Source: Candidatus Gastranaerophilales bacterium (GTDB lineage Bacteria; Cyanobacteriota; Vampirovibrionia; Gastranaerophilales; Gastranaerophilaceae). Taken from it: DNA of 51,743 nt. The notes under the pieces are model-generated. The model worked only from the letters and a program-made list of their open reading frames with translations. It was not told the origin of the DNA and ran no database searches. The position numbers and the translations under genes were made by a program. Numbering within the stretch: position 1 is the stretch's first letter; every line of letters begins with the position of its first letter. This document shows positions 1 through 9,011 of this stretch, piece after piece. The DNA is taken from NCBI GenBank assembly GCA_944326535.1, contig CALVEJ010000005.1, positions 1 to 51,743 on the forward strand, given 5' to 3'.

Positions 1-50
1 TTTCAGAATACTCGAAATCCGCAAACGCAGATCACGAGCGAAAAGCCACT

Positions 51-77
51 AAAAAAGAGCCTTTTCGGCTCTCTTTT
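51..77 (-). terminator. Rho-independent terminator of tRNA-Val
   Basis: On the minus strand a six-base-pair stem (AGAGCC/GGCTCT, bases 56-61 and 67-72) with a five-base loop is followed by a run of T (A51-A55 on the plus strand). It lies just downstream of the tRNA 3' end and fits an intrinsic terminator for it. Confidence 0.8.
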
Positions 78-82
78 AGAAA

Positions 83-158
83 TGGTGGGCGTTGAGAGGC
101 TCGAACTCCCGACATCTTCCTTGTAAGGGAAGCGCTCTACCAACTGAGCTAAACGCCC
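83..158 (-). tRNA. tRNA-Val (anticodon UAC)
   Basis: Reading the minus strand gives a 76-nt cloverleaf. The acceptor stem is GGGCGTT/AACGCCC, the D-arm is AGCTCAGTTGGTAGAGC, and the anticodon stem-loop CTTCCCTTACAAGGAAG carries TAC. The T-arm is GGGAGTTCGAGCCTCTC, and the CCA end is encoded in the DNA. The anticodon UAC reads valine codons. The 5' part is repeated about 93 bp upstream (see the direct repeat entry). Confidence 0.95.
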
Positions 159-278
159 GCACCATATATTCGATTTTCATGCGCTTCCCTTGGGAAGCTT
201 TATTTTAAAGTACGTGAGGTAAACCTCACTGGGCAACTGAGCTAAACGCCCGCACCATATATTCGATTTTCATGCGCT
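141..278. repeat. 45-bp direct repeat containing the tRNA-Val 5' end
   Basis: Bases 141-185 and 234-278 are identical over 45 nt. The block holds the first 18 nt of the tRNA (acceptor 5' strand and half of the D-arm) plus 27 nt of upstream flank. The 48 nt between the copies contain two small hairpins: GCTTCCC/GGGAAGC at 183-198, and GTGAGGT/ACCTCAC around 213-228. The second copy breaks off in the D-loop, so it is not a functional tRNA. This looks like a scar of a partial tandem duplication or of excision/insertion next to a tRNA. Confidence 0.85.
231..251 (-). pseudogene. tRNA-Val 5' fragment
   Basis: On the minus strand bases 251 down to 234 reproduce the tRNA-Val 5' end (GGGCGTTTAGCTCAGTTG) and then diverge. 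No anticodon arm, T-arm or 3' acceptor strand follows. The remaining bases up to 348 are AT-rich and show nothing else I can support. Confidence 0.7.
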
Positions 279-348
279 CCTGAAAGAAAAGTTGCGCTGA
301 AAGCGTATAACTATATTACTAAATAAATATTCTCTGTCAATAATATTT

Positions 349-1764
349 TTATTTTTTTGAAAATATAGCCAGTATTTTATCCAAAAGTCCTTCTTCATCG
401 GAAACTTCACCTGTTGTCAGCATGTTCAGCTGCTTTTTGGCTTCTTCTTTTTCATCAGAGTTTGGTGCAACTTTCAAATATTTTTCATAATAATCTATTG
501 CATCATCAATTTTTCTATTCTTTTGAGAGTGTTTTGCCAGTTTTAGCAGTGTTTCATAGTCCCGTTCATTTGTATCTGCAAGTTGATATAGATAGTCCAT
601 GACTTTGTCTTCATAACCCTGCTCTTCATAGAATTTTATGAGTCTTTTCAATGTGGCAGTATCATTTGTATCTATCTGTACAAGTTTTTCGCAAAATTCC
701 GCACAGGCGAATTTGTCGTCTATTGCTGAATATAGATTTATAAGTTCTTTTATTATTCCCGTATCCTTTTGATTTTCATTGAATGCGTTCAGGTATTCAT
801 CCAGAGCAAGCTCCATATTGTTCTTTTTAATATAATACTTACCCCAGTTGTAGTGAGCGTTGAACTCATCACCCTTCTGCTCATAAACAAGCGCTCTCAT
901 CTGACTGGATAATGGACTGTCAGGATTTGCTTTTTCATATATATCTATGTATGAAAGTGTTTTTTCGTTGTCATTGAGATTGTAATAATATTCTGCCATT
1001 AGAGCCGCATATTGCGGTTCTTTTTTCTGCTTTTCAGAAAGTTTATTCAGCATTTCAAATGCCTGCTCATTTTTTTCCTGCATAAGCAGAGATTTTATTT
1101 TGTCAAAATCGTTTATTGCATATTTTTCTGCTTTCTCGTAGTCTCCTGTTGCTAGATAAATTTTACACAAAAATTCTTTTATATTATCGCTGTCAGGGTA
1201 TCTCTCTATTGCCTGATGCAATATGTTCAGTGCTGCGGATTTATCTTCTTCATAGTATAGATTTGCAAGTGATAGGTAGACTGCTTCATTTGGATCATGG
1301 TCAAGAATTTTTAAATATTCGTCAATTGCTTGAAGAGGCTTTCCTATGATCTTGTATGTTTGTGCAAGCAGGTATCTCGCATTTATTATCTCTTTTTCTT
1401 CGGATGTATTGTTTATAGCCTTTTTGTAGTCGTCAGTTGCCTGCGGTAGTCGACCTTCAATTGTTTTTAATTTTGCACGAGTCATGTAATATTCATATTT
1501 GTTTTCATGAAAGTAAAGATCAAGCAGCTGGGAATAAGAAACAGGATCTTCCGGTTTTATTTGCATATACAAATTCCAGTAATTTACAGCATCGTTGTGA
1601 TATTGGAGCATTTGTGCACAGGCTGCCAGCTTTTGAATTACTTCGGTATCTGTTTTGTCAAGTTCGTGAGCGTATTTATAGCATTCATATGCCTGTTCGA
1701 ATTTATCTTCATCCTCAAACTGTTGTGCTTTTGTTAATGCTTGAGCAATTGTCCTGTTTGTCAT
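349..1764 (-). CDS. TPR-repeat protein (471 aa)
   Basis: The protein is almost entirely helical tetratricopeptide repeats from about residue 5 to 445, with typical positions such as A-x(3)-Y and a closing P (for example DDAIDYYEKYLKVAPNSDEK near the C-terminus). There is no signal peptide or membrane segment, so it should be a cytoplasmic scaffold or adaptor. An acidic linker (GEVSDEEG) leads to a short amphipathic C-terminal helix, LLDKILAIFSKK. The 617-aa TPR protein at 40772-42625 ends in a similar peptide. The ATG is preceded by GGGGAGA. It is transcribed divergently from uvrB. The partner is unknown. Confidence 0.85.
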   Translation of the reverse strand: MTNRTIAQALTKAQQFEDEDKFEQAYECYKYAHELDKTDTEVIQKLAACAQMLQYHNDAVNYWNLYMQIKPEDPVSYSQLLDLYFHENKYEYYMTRAKLKTIEGRLPQATDDYKKAINNTSEEKEIINARYLLAQTYKIIGKPLQAIDEYLKILDHDPNEAVYLSLANLYYEEDKSAALNILHQAIERYPDSDNIKEFLCKIYLATGDYEKAEKYAINDFDKIKSLLMQEKNEQAFEMLNKLSEKQKKEPQYAALMAEYYYNLNDNEKTLSYIDIYEKANPDSPLSSQMRALVYEQKGDEFNAHYNWGKYYIKKNNMELALDEYLNAFNENQKDTGIIKELINLYSAIDDKFACAEFCEKLVQIDTNDTATLKRLIKFYEEQGYEDKVMDYLYQLADTNERDYETLLKLAKHSQKNRKIDDAIDYYEKYLKVAPNSDEKEEAKKQLNMLTTGEVSDEEGLLDKILAIFSKK

Positions 1765-1871
1765 TTTGTCTCCCCTGATAGCTGTATTATTGTTTGATTA
1801 TACAAAACTCAATGTTCTTAAACAAGTCTTGAAGGATAATGCTTAAGATTATAATTTTTTAATTCGGTTGA

Positions 1872-1886
1872 TGGTAATATATTTGT
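1872..1886 (+). promoter_or_regulatory. Extended -10 promoter of uvrB, leaderless type
   Basis: TG-G-TAATAT (1872-1880) is an extended -10 element ending six bases before the uvrB ATG at 1887. Transcription would therefore start on or next to the start codon. No Shine-Dalgarno sequence and no good -35 are visible. No LexA-type box was recognised in 1765-1886. Confidence 0.55.
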
Positions 1887-3881
1887 ATGGAAAAAAAGTT
1901 TGAAATAGTTTCAAAATACAAACCGGCAGGTGACCAGCCAAAAGCAATCAAAGCTCTTGTTGAAGGGATTGAACTTGGCTGTGATGCACAGACTCTGCTT
2001 GGAATTACCGGATCAGGCAAGACTTTTACTATTGCCAATGTAATCGAAAAAATCCAAAAGCCTACTCTTGTTATTGCCCATAACAAAACACTTGCTGCCC
2101 AGTTGTATAATGAATTTAAAGAACTGTTTCCAAACAATGCTGTTGAGTATTTTATAAGTTACTATGATTACTATCAGCCTGAGGCTTATATCCCGAGAAC
2201 TGATACGTTTATTGAAAAATCCGCAACTATAAATGAAGAAATTGACAGATTACGCCACAATACAACAAGAAGTTTGTATACAAGAAACGACGTAATTGTT
2301 GTTGCTTCAGTGAGTTGTATTTACGGTCTTGGCTCTCCTGAAAGTTATTATAAAGGATCTGTTACTCTAAAGGTCGGTCAGCAAATGGACAGAGATGACC
2401 TGTTGAGGCATCTTGTAGCTGCACAATATACAAGAAACGATTTAGAGCTTGACAGATCTAATTTCAGAGCAAGAGGTGATTTTGTTGAAGTAATGCCTTC
2501 TTATGAAAAGGTAATCACTAGAGTAAGCTTTTTTGGTGATGAGATTGAAAAGATTACCAAAATAGATAATCTTACGGGCGAGGTTCTGGAAACACCGGAT
2601 TCTACCGTTTTATTCCCGGCTGTCCACTATCTGTCAGATGATGATGATAAAGAAGAAACTATTCGTTTGATACGGGAAGAGCTTAAACAAAGACTGAATG
2701 AACTATATGCCCAAAATAAACTGGTAGAAGCCCAGCGGCTTGAACAGCGTGTAAAATATGATATTGAGATGATAAAAGAAATGGGCTATTGTTCTGGTAT
2801 TGAAAATTATTCAAGAATAATAGAACGCAGAGCGTCCGGCACTCCTCCGAAAACACTTATTGATTATTTTAAAGGCGATTTTTTGCTGGTTATAGATGAG
2901 TCGCATGTTACTATACCTCAGTTAAAGGGGATGTATAGAGGCGATGCTGCCAGAAAAGATGTTTTGATAGATTATGGGTTTAGACTTCCTTGTGCAAAAG
3001 ATAACAGACCGCTTACTGATAAAGAATTCTGGGAGCGGGTTCATCAAAAAATATTTATTTCCGCAACGCCTGCTGCTTTTGAGCGCAGTATTTCGGATCA
3101 AATGGTAGAGCAGATTATCAGACCTACAGGGCTTGTTGATCCTGAGATAATTGTGCGTCCTACCCAAAATCAGGTTGACGATTTGATAGAGGAAATACAA
3201 AAAATAACGGACAAAAATGAACGTGTTTTGATTACTACTCTGACAAAGCGTATGGCAGAAGATTTGACTGAGTATATGAATCAACTGGGAATTAAAGTCA
3301 GATATCTGCACAGCGAAATTCAATCTCTTGAACGTGTTGAAATATTGAGAGATTTGAGGCTTGGTACATTTGATGTGCTTGTAGGTGTAAACTTGTTGAG
3401 AGAAGGACTGGATATTCCTGAAGTGTCACTAGTTGCAATAATGGATGCTGATAAAGAGGGATTTTTGCGTTCGGAAACAAGTCTTATACAAACTATCGGA
3501 CGTGCTGCGAGAAATGCATGCGGCAAGGTAATAATGTATGCTGATAAAATGACTGAGAGTATGGAAAATGCTATTTCTGAGACAATAAGAAGACGCAATA
3601 TTCAAATGGCATACAATAAGGAGCATGGTATTATTCCAAAGACAATTAAAAAACCGATTGAAAACAACTTGCTTCAACTTGTATCGAGCTACAGAAATCT
3701 TGAAGATATTGTTGCTGAAGAAATGGTTGAGATGAATTTGAGCGTTTCAGATATTCCGAAACTTATTCAAAAGCTGGAAAAAGATATGCATTCGGCTGCG
3801 AAAGTTTTGGATTTTGAACGTGCGGCAGAAATTCGTGATCAGTTGAAAAAACTTAGAGAAATGTCAAAGCAAAAAAATTAG
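1887..3881 (+). CDS. uvrB: UvrABC system protein B
   Basis: UvrB is the DNA-damage verification helicase of nucleotide excision repair. It takes damaged sites from UvrA and recruits UvrC. The 664 aa match the family length. Walker [14 protein letters not shown] is near residue 40. The damage-probing beta-hairpin ([20 protein letters not shown]) is near residue 91, DESH marks Walker B near 338, and helicase motif VI is QTIGRAARN. The C-terminal UVR domain that binds UvrC is [20 protein letters not shown]. It ends one base before the convergent membrane-protein gene. The start is supported by the family N-terminus and by the closely placed extended -10. Confidence 0.98.
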   Translation: MEKKFEIVSKYKPAGDQPKAIKALVEGIELGCDAQTLLGITGSGKTFTIANVIEKIQKPTLVIAHNKTLAAQLYNEFKELFPNNAVEYFISYYDYYQPEAYIPRTDTFIEKSATINEEIDRLRHNTTRSLYTRNDVIVVASVSCIYGLGSPESYYKGSVTLKVGQQMDRDDLLRHLVAAQYTRNDLELDRSNFRARGDFVEVMPSYEKVITRVSFFGDEIEKITKIDNLTGEVLETPDSTVLFPAVHYLSDDDDKEETIRLIREELKQRLNELYAQNKLVEAQRLEQRVKYDIEMIKEMGYCSGIENYSRIIERRASGTPPKTLIDYFKGDFLLVIDESHVTIPQLKGMYRGDAARKDVLIDYGFRLPCAKDNRPLTDKEFWERVHQKIFISATPAAFERSISDQMVEQIIRPTGLVDPEIIVRPTQNQVDDLIEEIQKITDKNERVLITTLTKRMAEDLTEYMNQLGIKVRYLHSEIQSLERVEILRDLRLGTFDVLVGVNLLREGLDIPEVSLVAIMDADKEGFLRSETSLIQTIGRAARNACGKVIMYADKMTESMENAISETIRRRNIQMAYNKEHGIIPKTIKKPIENNLLQLVSSYRNLEDIVAEEMVEMNLSVSDIPKLIQKLEKDMHSAAKVLDFERAAEIRDQLKKLREMSKQKN

Positions 3882-3882
3882 A

Positions 3883-4581
3883 TTAGTAATAGTTGTTTTT
3901 ACTTTCTATATCAAAATACAATTGCCCCCAGTAATCTGCAAGAAATGCAATGTTCATAGTAAAAAAGAATACAGCAACATACTGAAAAATCGGACCGAAT
4001 TTGAAAAAGGTATAAATGAGATATAGCGTTGGTGCTGATGTGAATAGAGAAATAATCAATATTAGCAAAATACAGACTATTGTATATACAAGAACATCAG
4101 CAAGACCCTGTGTTATTTTTCCAACATCAAATCCGTCTTTTAGTTGATATTTTTCTGCATAGTTTATCAATGCCGTAATTAATATACAAAATATAAAGAA
4201 TCTTATCATCCATAAAGCGATTTGCTGAGGCAGCCCTTCAAAGTTGAACAATCCGATAACGAAATTAACGACAAAATATCCGATAAGTGCAAGAGGTATA
4301 GCAATAACAGATGATTGTGTTGCTGTATTAAAAAAATGCAGCGGATCTATTTTGGGAAGTGTTTCCAGTCTCTGATTTATGCGATTGCTTATTATTATTG
4401 TTGAAAAGCCTAAATAAAAATATATAATCACCAGCCAGAGCAGGAAGTTTAAAACACTAAATTCCGTAGCTGTTATCGTTAAACTGAATAGCGCATATAT
4501 CCCATAACTTAGCACTCCCAGTTTAAGTAATGAGTAATTGTCCGTATATACTGATCTGATAGAATCAATTATTGATGCCAT
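3883..4581 (-). CDS. Polytopic membrane protein, unknown function
   Basis: The 232-aa protein is very hydrophobic, with about five to six predicted membrane helices: roughly residues 15-38, 40-65, 92-115, 122-142, 160-185 and 190-215. There is no signal peptidase site and no catalytic motif I recognise. The arrangement resembles small DUF4013-like or permease-like integral membrane proteins, but I cannot assign a family. The ATG follows AAGGGA. It is convergent with uvrB, and its upstream region is shared with the palindromes at 4699-4736. Confidence 0.75.
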   Translation of the reverse strand: MASIIDSIRSVYTDNYSLLKLGVLSYGIYALFSLTITATEFSVLNFLLWLVIIYFYLGFSTIIISNRINQRLETLPKIDPLHFFNTATQSSVIAIPLALIGYFVVNFVIGLFNFEGLPQQIALWMIRFFIFCILITALINYAEKYQLKDGFDVGKITQGLADVLVYTIVCILLILIISLFTSAPTLYLIYTFFKFGPIFQYVAVFFFTMNIAFLADYWGQLYFDIESKNNYY

Positions 4582-4698
4582 TCAATTTCCCTTTGAAAGC
4601 TATTATAATATTTATATGCTGAATACACAACTACAGCAGATATTTGATTTTGTTGTAGTGGCAGACTTTCGTCTTTTTGGATTTTTAGATTTTATGCA

Positions 4699-4736
4699 TA
4701 TAGACCATGTGGTCTATAAATATTAACCCAAGGGTT
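4699..4736. promoter_or_regulatory. Paired palindromes upstream of the 4789 operon
   Basis: TATAGACCATGTGGTCTATA (4699-4718) is a perfect 9+2+9 inverted repeat. It is followed by AACCCAAGGGTT (4725-4736), a perfect 5+2+5 palindrome. A related pair (ACCCTATGGGT plus CTAGACCATATGGTTAG) lies at 19114-19148. The pair sits 53-90 bp before the ATG at 4789, where a regulator would act. Downstream is an AT-rich tract and the Shine-Dalgarno GAGGAGAG. Confidence 0.6.
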
Positions 4737-4788
4737 TATGGAAATATAAATATAAAAACCATAATATATATTATGAGGAGAGAAGAGT

Positions 4789-5127
4789 ATGTTAAATAGA
4801 CTTTCGGGTCAGGATTTAATTAACAAAAATCTAGTTCAAAGCGGTGAAATTGAAAAAACAGTTTTGGGTAGGGGAAATCCGTATTCAAATATTGACAAAA
4901 ATCTCCTTGTTGACGAAACTGATATATCAAATGAAGCATTGAACCTTTATCAAAGAGATTTGGATATAAGAAAATTTACTTCATTAGCCTTATCTGATCC
5001 GGCAAATAATGACTGTAATCTCTTAGTTATGGAAAATGTATTTAATGCACAGGATGATGTATTTGATAACAAGGTTATCGAAGGTATTTTTAGTAATAAA
5101 ACATTCTTAAAAGATTTGTTCGGTTAA
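4789..5127 (+). CDS. Small hypothetical protein (112 aa)
   Basis: This is a soluble, mixed-charge 112-aa protein with no signal peptide, cysteine motif or family I recognise. The start is well supported by GAGGAGAG a few bases upstream of the ATG. It ends nine bases before the TPR gene at 5137, which has no clear ribosome site of its own, so the two are probably co-translated. It is the first gene behind the palindrome pair at 4699-4736. Confidence 0.8.
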   Translation: MLNRLSGQDLINKNLVQSGEIEKTVLGRGNPYSNIDKNLLVDETDISNEALNLYQRDLDIRKFTSLALSDPANNDCNLLVMENVFNAQDDVFDNKVIEGIFSNKTFLKDLFG

Positions 5128-5136
5128 TATTAGATT

Positions 5137-6384
5137 ATGGAAGAAACTTCTATAGAAAACACGTCGGGATTGTCAGGTGTCAATTTTGATAAAAACAAAG
5201 GGCACTCAGATAAATTGACAAGACTTTATGAATTGTATGAATCAGGCAGATATAATGATGTTGTTTCCTCAATGCAGACTGATACGCTTGTTTCTTCTAC
5301 TTCTTACGGTCAGCTTTTGTTAGGTAATACATATAATCAGCTTGGTAAAAAAGATGAAGCTCTGAATTACTGGAAAAAGGCTATTGAGATTTCTCCTCTT
5401 GAATATTCTGCCTATATTAATATTGGAAATTATTATTATTCTTCGGGAAATCTAAATGAGGCTGTACTTAATTGGCAGATAGCAACGACTATTATGCCCG
5501 AAAATCCGACTGTAAATTTAAATCTTGCGCTTGTTTATGACAAAAAGGGGAACCGTATAAAATCCACAAAATATTTTGAAAAATATCTAAAGTATGAGAC
5601 TAAAGTGACTTCTCATGAATATGTAATGATTAAACATAGATTTGCTAACTTGACAGCAAAAGTTGATTTTTATGCAAAGAAGGTGGAAGAATACAAACTT
5701 CAACATGATTTGCAGACGATTGCTACTCTCTATTTAAAAATGATAGCTACATATGCAAATTTGCCTTCTATATATGCAAATATTGCGGAGATATTTTCGT
5801 TTGACAAGAATTATGAAAAAGCCTATGAGTTCTATCAAATAGTTTATTTGAATTTTTCTTATTCAGTTAAAGTTTTATTGGAGCTTGCAAACCTTGCTTA
5901 TATATTGGGCAAAAAATCATATTCCTATGCTTATTACAAAAGAGCTCAGGAGTATTTACCAGAGGGAACATCTTATTATACAAAAGTAAAATTGCAATTA
6001 AATACACTTTCTTCTGTTTTGAATGATCCTGAACTAATAGAAACTCATCTTCAAAAAGCCAGAGAGGCTGAGGCAAACAATGAATATGAAGTAGCTATAG
6101 ATGAATATGAAAACTATATGATTTTGTCCGAGTCTGACAATGAAGAGATACAGCAGCGAGTGGACAAGTACAAACTATTTGTAAATCCCGAACCGTTTGT
6201 AGTAAATGTTTTGTACAGCCAAATTCCTGATTTGATGAACAAAAAAAAGCTCAGTGCTTGTGTTGACGTTTGTGATAGAATTATGAAGCTTGCTAATGAC
6301 CATTCAAAAGAAGTCATTTATGCAATGAAATGTAAGGCGGAATGCAAGCGTATTATTATTGCCAGGGAACAATTTGGTGTTTAA
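5137..6384 (+). CDS. TPR-repeat protein (415 aa)
   Basis: After about 25 unstructured residues the protein shows canonical TPR units between residues 40 and 150, for example LGKKDEALNYWKKAIEISP and SSGNLNEAVLNWQIATTIMP. More divergent tyrosine-rich repeats continue to about residue 350. There is no signal peptide. It is the middle gene of a three-gene operon (4789, 5137, 6377) and its end overlaps the start of the Cys-cluster gene. Its role is unknown; by fold it should bind partner proteins. Confidence 0.85.
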   Translation: MEETSIENTSGLSGVNFDKNKGHSDKLTRLYELYESGRYNDVVSSMQTDTLVSSTSYGQLLLGNTYNQLGKKDEALNYWKKAIEISPLEYSAYINIGNYYYSSGNLNEAVLNWQIATTIMPENPTVNLNLALVYDKKGNRIKSTKYFEKYLKYETKVTSHEYVMIKHRFANLTAKVDFYAKKVEEYKLQHDLQTIATLYLKMIATYANLPSIYANIAEIFSFDKNYEKAYEFYQIVYLNFSYSVKVLLELANLAYILGKKSYSYAYYKRAQEYLPEGTSYYTKVKLQLNTLSSVLNDPELIETHLQKAREAEANNEYEVAIDEYENYMILSESDNEEIQQRVDKYKLFVNPEPFVVNVLYSQIPDLMNKKKLSACVDVCDRIMKLANDHSKEVIYAMKCKAECKRIIIAREQFGV

Positions 6385-6781
6385 AAAACTGAAAAAATTT
6401 TTTTATAAAAATATATTAAAACGCACTTATTATCGTTCGGGACACTGTATAGGCTGCGGGGAGTGCTGTAGGCAGATATATGTCAGGCATGTAAAAAATG
6501 TTGTTCAATCAGAAGAGGAGTTTCAAAAATTACAGCTTCTACATCCTTTTTATACTTATTTAAAAGTAATAGGCAAAGATGACATAGGACTAATTTTTGA
6601 GTGCCAGAAACTTGATAAAGAAACGAATAAATGTACAATTCACAAAAAAAGACCGGGAATATGCCGCAGGTATCCTGTTGAGGCAATATTTATGATGGGC
6701 GGAGAACTCGGTAAAAAATGCGGTTACAAATTTACACCAATCGAGTCATTTGATGAGGTTTTAGACAATTTGAGCAAATGA
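6377..6781 (+). CDS. YkgJ-type cysteine-cluster protein (putative metal-binding)
   Basis: The pattern CIGCGECCRQ followed by CxxxxxxxxxxC, CTIHKKRPGICRRYP and a late C matches the YkgJ/Fli(B)-type cysteine-rich family, annotated as a zinc- or iron-chelating domain. A longer reading from TTG 6359 exists. I prefer GTG 6377, because AGGGA (6364-6368) lies eight bases upstream of it and it just overlaps the stop of the TPR gene; this gives 134 aa. A second family member is at 40164-40760. The ends of this gene and folP overlap by 21 bp tail to tail. Confidence 0.85.
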   Translation: MFKKLKKFFYKNILKRTYYRSGHCIGCGECCRQIYVRHVKNVVQSEEEFQKLQLLHPFYTYLKVIGKDDIGLIFECQKLDKETNKCTIHKKRPGICRRYPVEAIFMMGGELGKKCGYKFTPIESFDEVLDNLSK

Positions 6782-7954
6782 TTTGTTGATTTTTTGCAGT
6801 ATTTGATGCTGTTTTGTGTTGTGTACCCGCACAATATCAATTTTTTTGTCTGTAAGTATTTGGGATAGCAACAGAGTTCCTATATCAAGATTTTGATTAT
6901 CGTTAGATTGTATTGTCTCGGATATAAAATGCTTCCTTGAATGTCCTACAAGTATAGGACATTGCAAAGATTTTAATTCTTCAATCCTTTTTATTATTTC
7001 AAAATTTTGTTCGGTGCTTTTACCAAAACCAATACCGGGATCGATTATTATCTTGTTTTGTTCTATACCGTTTTCAGTTAATAAATTGATTTTTTTGTAA
7101 AAATAATCAAAAATTTCATCAACAACATCCGTATATGTTGTGTCATTTTGCATTATATCCGGTGTGCCTTTTGAATGATTTAGTATTATTGCTGCATTTG
7201 TTTCTTTTAAGATATTTAGCATATTTTCATCCCAGTCAAGTGCTGAGACATCGTTTACTATATCGGCACCGGCAATCATAGCTGCTTTTGCTGTTGATGC
7301 ATTTCTTGTGTCAATACTGATTATTGTATTTTTATCAAATTCTCTGATTTTTTCTATAACGGGTATAACTCTTTTCTGCTCTTCTTCGGGAGATGTTTTT
7401 TGCGAAAAAGGTCTTGTTGACTCGCCGCCTATATCTATAAAGTCCGCACCGTCTTGTATCATCGATTTGTAATGTTCAATCGCATTTCTCTCATCAAGGT
7501 ACTTTCCGCCGTCAGAAAAAGAATCAGGGGTTATGTTTAGTATTCCCATAATATAGGTCTTTTTCCCCCACTCTATTTCTATATCTCTGATAAAAAGAGA
7601 TTTTGGCTGCGATGTTACCAAAGCTTTGATTTGCTCTGCAAGAAGCCCTAGTTTAAAGGGCTGATATTTTAGCTTTTCTGTAATCTTTAAAAGCTGCGAT
7701 ACAGAACCGCTCAAGATACAGTCTGATATCTCTGCTTTTCCTGTAATTACCTCTTTATGGACTGCACAGTCTGTTCCTGTTGTAAGGGCAGTTTGCTTGA
7801 TTATATTTGCCTGTGCACAGTTGATATTGCAGATTTTTATTGTTTTAAATTGATGTTTTGTTACGCCTTGTTTTATAAATGTTTTGTCAAAACCGATTTT
7901 TCTCAGTTCTGTTTCAGAGCAACCTATTAATTTTATTTTAAATTTATTATCCAT
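6761..7954 (-). CDS. folP: Dihydropteroate synthase with N-terminal extension
   Basis: It condenses dihydropterin pyrophosphate with p-aminobenzoate in folate synthesis. The catalytic TIM barrel starts near residue 128. Its motifs are MGILNITPDSFSDGGKY, FIDIGGESTRP, SIDTRNAS, DIVNDVSAL, IIIDPGIGFGKS and LVGHSRKHFI. The protein is 397 aa, about 120 longer than the common form; residues 1-125 are an extra domain of the kind seen in long DHPS variants. There is no Shine-Dalgarno. TGCTAATTT lies seven bases before the ATG, so the mRNA may be leaderless. The other folate gene here is the 5-formyl-THF ligase at 35334. Confidence 0.95.
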   Translation of the reverse strand: MDNKFKIKLIGCSETELRKIGFDKTFIKQGVTKHQFKTIKICNINCAQANIIKQTALTTGTDCAVHKEVITGKAEISDCILSGSVSQLLKITEKLKYQPFKLGLLAEQIKALVTSQPKSLFIRDIEIEWGKKTYIMGILNITPDSFSDGGKYLDERNAIEHYKSMIQDGADFIDIGGESTRPFSQKTSPEEEQKRVIPVIEKIREFDKNTIISIDTRNASTAKAAMIAGADIVNDVSALDWDENMLNILKETNAAIILNHSKGTPDIMQNDTTYTDVVDEIFDYFYKKINLLTENGIEQNKIIIDPGIGFGKSTEQNFEIIKRIEELKSLQCPILVGHSRKHFISETIQSNDNQNLDIGTLLLSQILTDKKIDIVRVHNTKQHQILQKINKSFAQIV

Positions 7955-7972
7955 ATTCTATAAATTAGCATA

Positions 7973-8004
7973 AAAAAAGACCTCTTCAAAAGAGGTCTTT
8001 TTTG
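7973..8004 (-). terminator. Bidirectional-looking terminator after the 8019-8708 gene
   Basis: AAAAAAGACCTCTT and AAGAGGTCTTTTTT form a long stem around a three-base loop (CAA). The minus-strand T-run lies at its low-coordinate end. It directly follows the stop of the 8019-8708 gene and precedes folP, so it separates the two transcripts. Confidence 0.85.
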
Positions 8005-8018
8005 TTTTTAAATTCTTA

Positions 8019-8708
8019 TTACATTGCATCGAGAACTGCTGCTGCAAGGTTTGTGATAGCTTCTTGTTCTCTTTTGTTCTTGCCGAGTTCAAGTATATCT
8101 GATTTTCCGTTTCCGTTTTTGTCAACGGCAAGACCGGCAGCTGTACTTGTGAAACCTACTACACTGGCTGCTGTATCAACAATTCCTTCTGTAAGTTTTG
8201 CACCTATTTTTTCAGCATATGCTGTTGTGCCTTTTTTGCCTTTGATACCTTTTTTGGCGAATTTGTTGATAGCTTCCATTGTTGTATTCAAACCGTTGTA
8301 TACATGTTTTTTGAAGCCTGCTGTTTGCGCAGTCGCTTTTTCTGCTATGGAACCGGCTGATTTTGTGAATTTTTCGCCAAACTTCTGGAATAAAGATGTT
8401 GCAAATTTTTTGTTTTTAGCGAGGCTAAATACTTTGTTTGCTGAACCTTTTGCAAGAAGAGTACCTGTTGCCAGTGTAAACAAAGACAGTACAAAAGTTT
8501 TCAACGGTCCTTGAATTTTGCTGTCAGGGTTTACTTCGATATTTTCTACGATATCTTTTAGTCTGCCCAAATTATCTTCGTCAACATGTCTGAAACCGTC
8601 AGTATCTTGAATTAAGCTGCTGAGGTCATTCATTGTATCAACAGATATTGCGCTTTTGAATGATGGTTTAATTGGTGAACAATTTACAGATGATGTAGCT
8701 TGTATCAT
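8019..8708 (-). CDS. Lineage-type orphan protein with EF-hand-like loop
   Basis: The 229-aa protein has no family I recognise. The N-terminus carries a short P-S-F-K motif (residues about 14-18) in a disordered stretch. Residues 65-85 are hydrophobic (TFVLSLFTLATGTLLAKG). The middle is Lys/Ala-rich helix. Near residue 195 DKNGNGKSDILE has the spacing of a calcium-binding EF-hand or dockerin loop. The ATG follows a GGAG. It stands alone, with its own terminator at 7973-8004. Its location (membrane or secreted) cannot be settled from sequence. Confidence 0.75.
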   Translation of the reverse strand: MIQATSSVNCSPIKPSFKSAISVDTMNDLSSLIQDTDGFRHVDEDNLGRLKDIVENIEVNPDSKIQGPLKTFVLSLFTLATGTLLAKGSANKVFSLAKNKKFATSLFQKFGEKFTKSAGSIAEKATAQTAGFKKHVYNGLNTTMEAINKFAKKGIKGKKGTTAYAEKIGAKLTEGIVDTAASVVGFTSTAAGLAVDKNGNGKSDILELGKNKREQEAITNLAAAVLDAM

Positions 8709-9011
8709 TACGTCACACTCCGAGACATTTCCTACTTACATATATGTTAACAAAAGAAAATATAATTTATTGCTAAAATTTTTTCATTTTATTAAAAAAT
8801 TGTAACAAACGTCATGTTTTGAATTAATTATACTACTTTTTGAGATAAAAAAAAAGCTGCGTTGCAGCTTATACTTCATAATCTTGGGAGGAGATTTGGG
8901 GATTTGTTACATGTATATTAATTCATTATTATCAAAATGTTTACCTTTTTATTTATAAATTTAATAAAAATTTACAATCCCTTTAAAAGCATGTATGTTT
9001 CGTGATATAGC
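8709..9011. other. Non-coding stretch between orphan gene and relA
   Basis: This is about 300 AT-rich bases holding the start region of the 8019-8708 gene and the relA terminator (8847-8871). Just beyond, GGGAGGAGATTTGGGGATTT (about 8886-8905) is unusually G-rich for this genome and precedes an ATG at 8910 opening only a 15-codon frame. I see no conserved RNA family here. Confidence 0.5.
8847..8871 (-). terminator. Rho-independent terminator downstream of relA
   Basis: On the minus strand AAGCTGC-AAC-GCAGCTT forms a seven-pair stem followed by nine T. It lies about 140 bases past the relA stop, and no other minus-strand gene lies between. Confidence 0.8.

Noticed and set aside
231..278. A second tRNA-Val
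   Set aside because: Only the first 18 nt of the tRNA are present; the rest of the cloverleaf is missing.
1765..1871. LexA box before uvrB
   Set aside because: TGTTC and similar half-sites occur but not as a symmetric box of any LexA type I know.
8002..8514. 170-codon plus-strand frame
   Set aside because: It is antisense to the orphan at 8019-8708 and starts inside the terminator at 7973-8004; composition is that of a shadow.
8886..8957. Fifteen-codon peptide after GGGAGGAG
   Set aside because: The ribosome-site spacing is too long (about 20 bases) and nothing downstream suggests a leader function.
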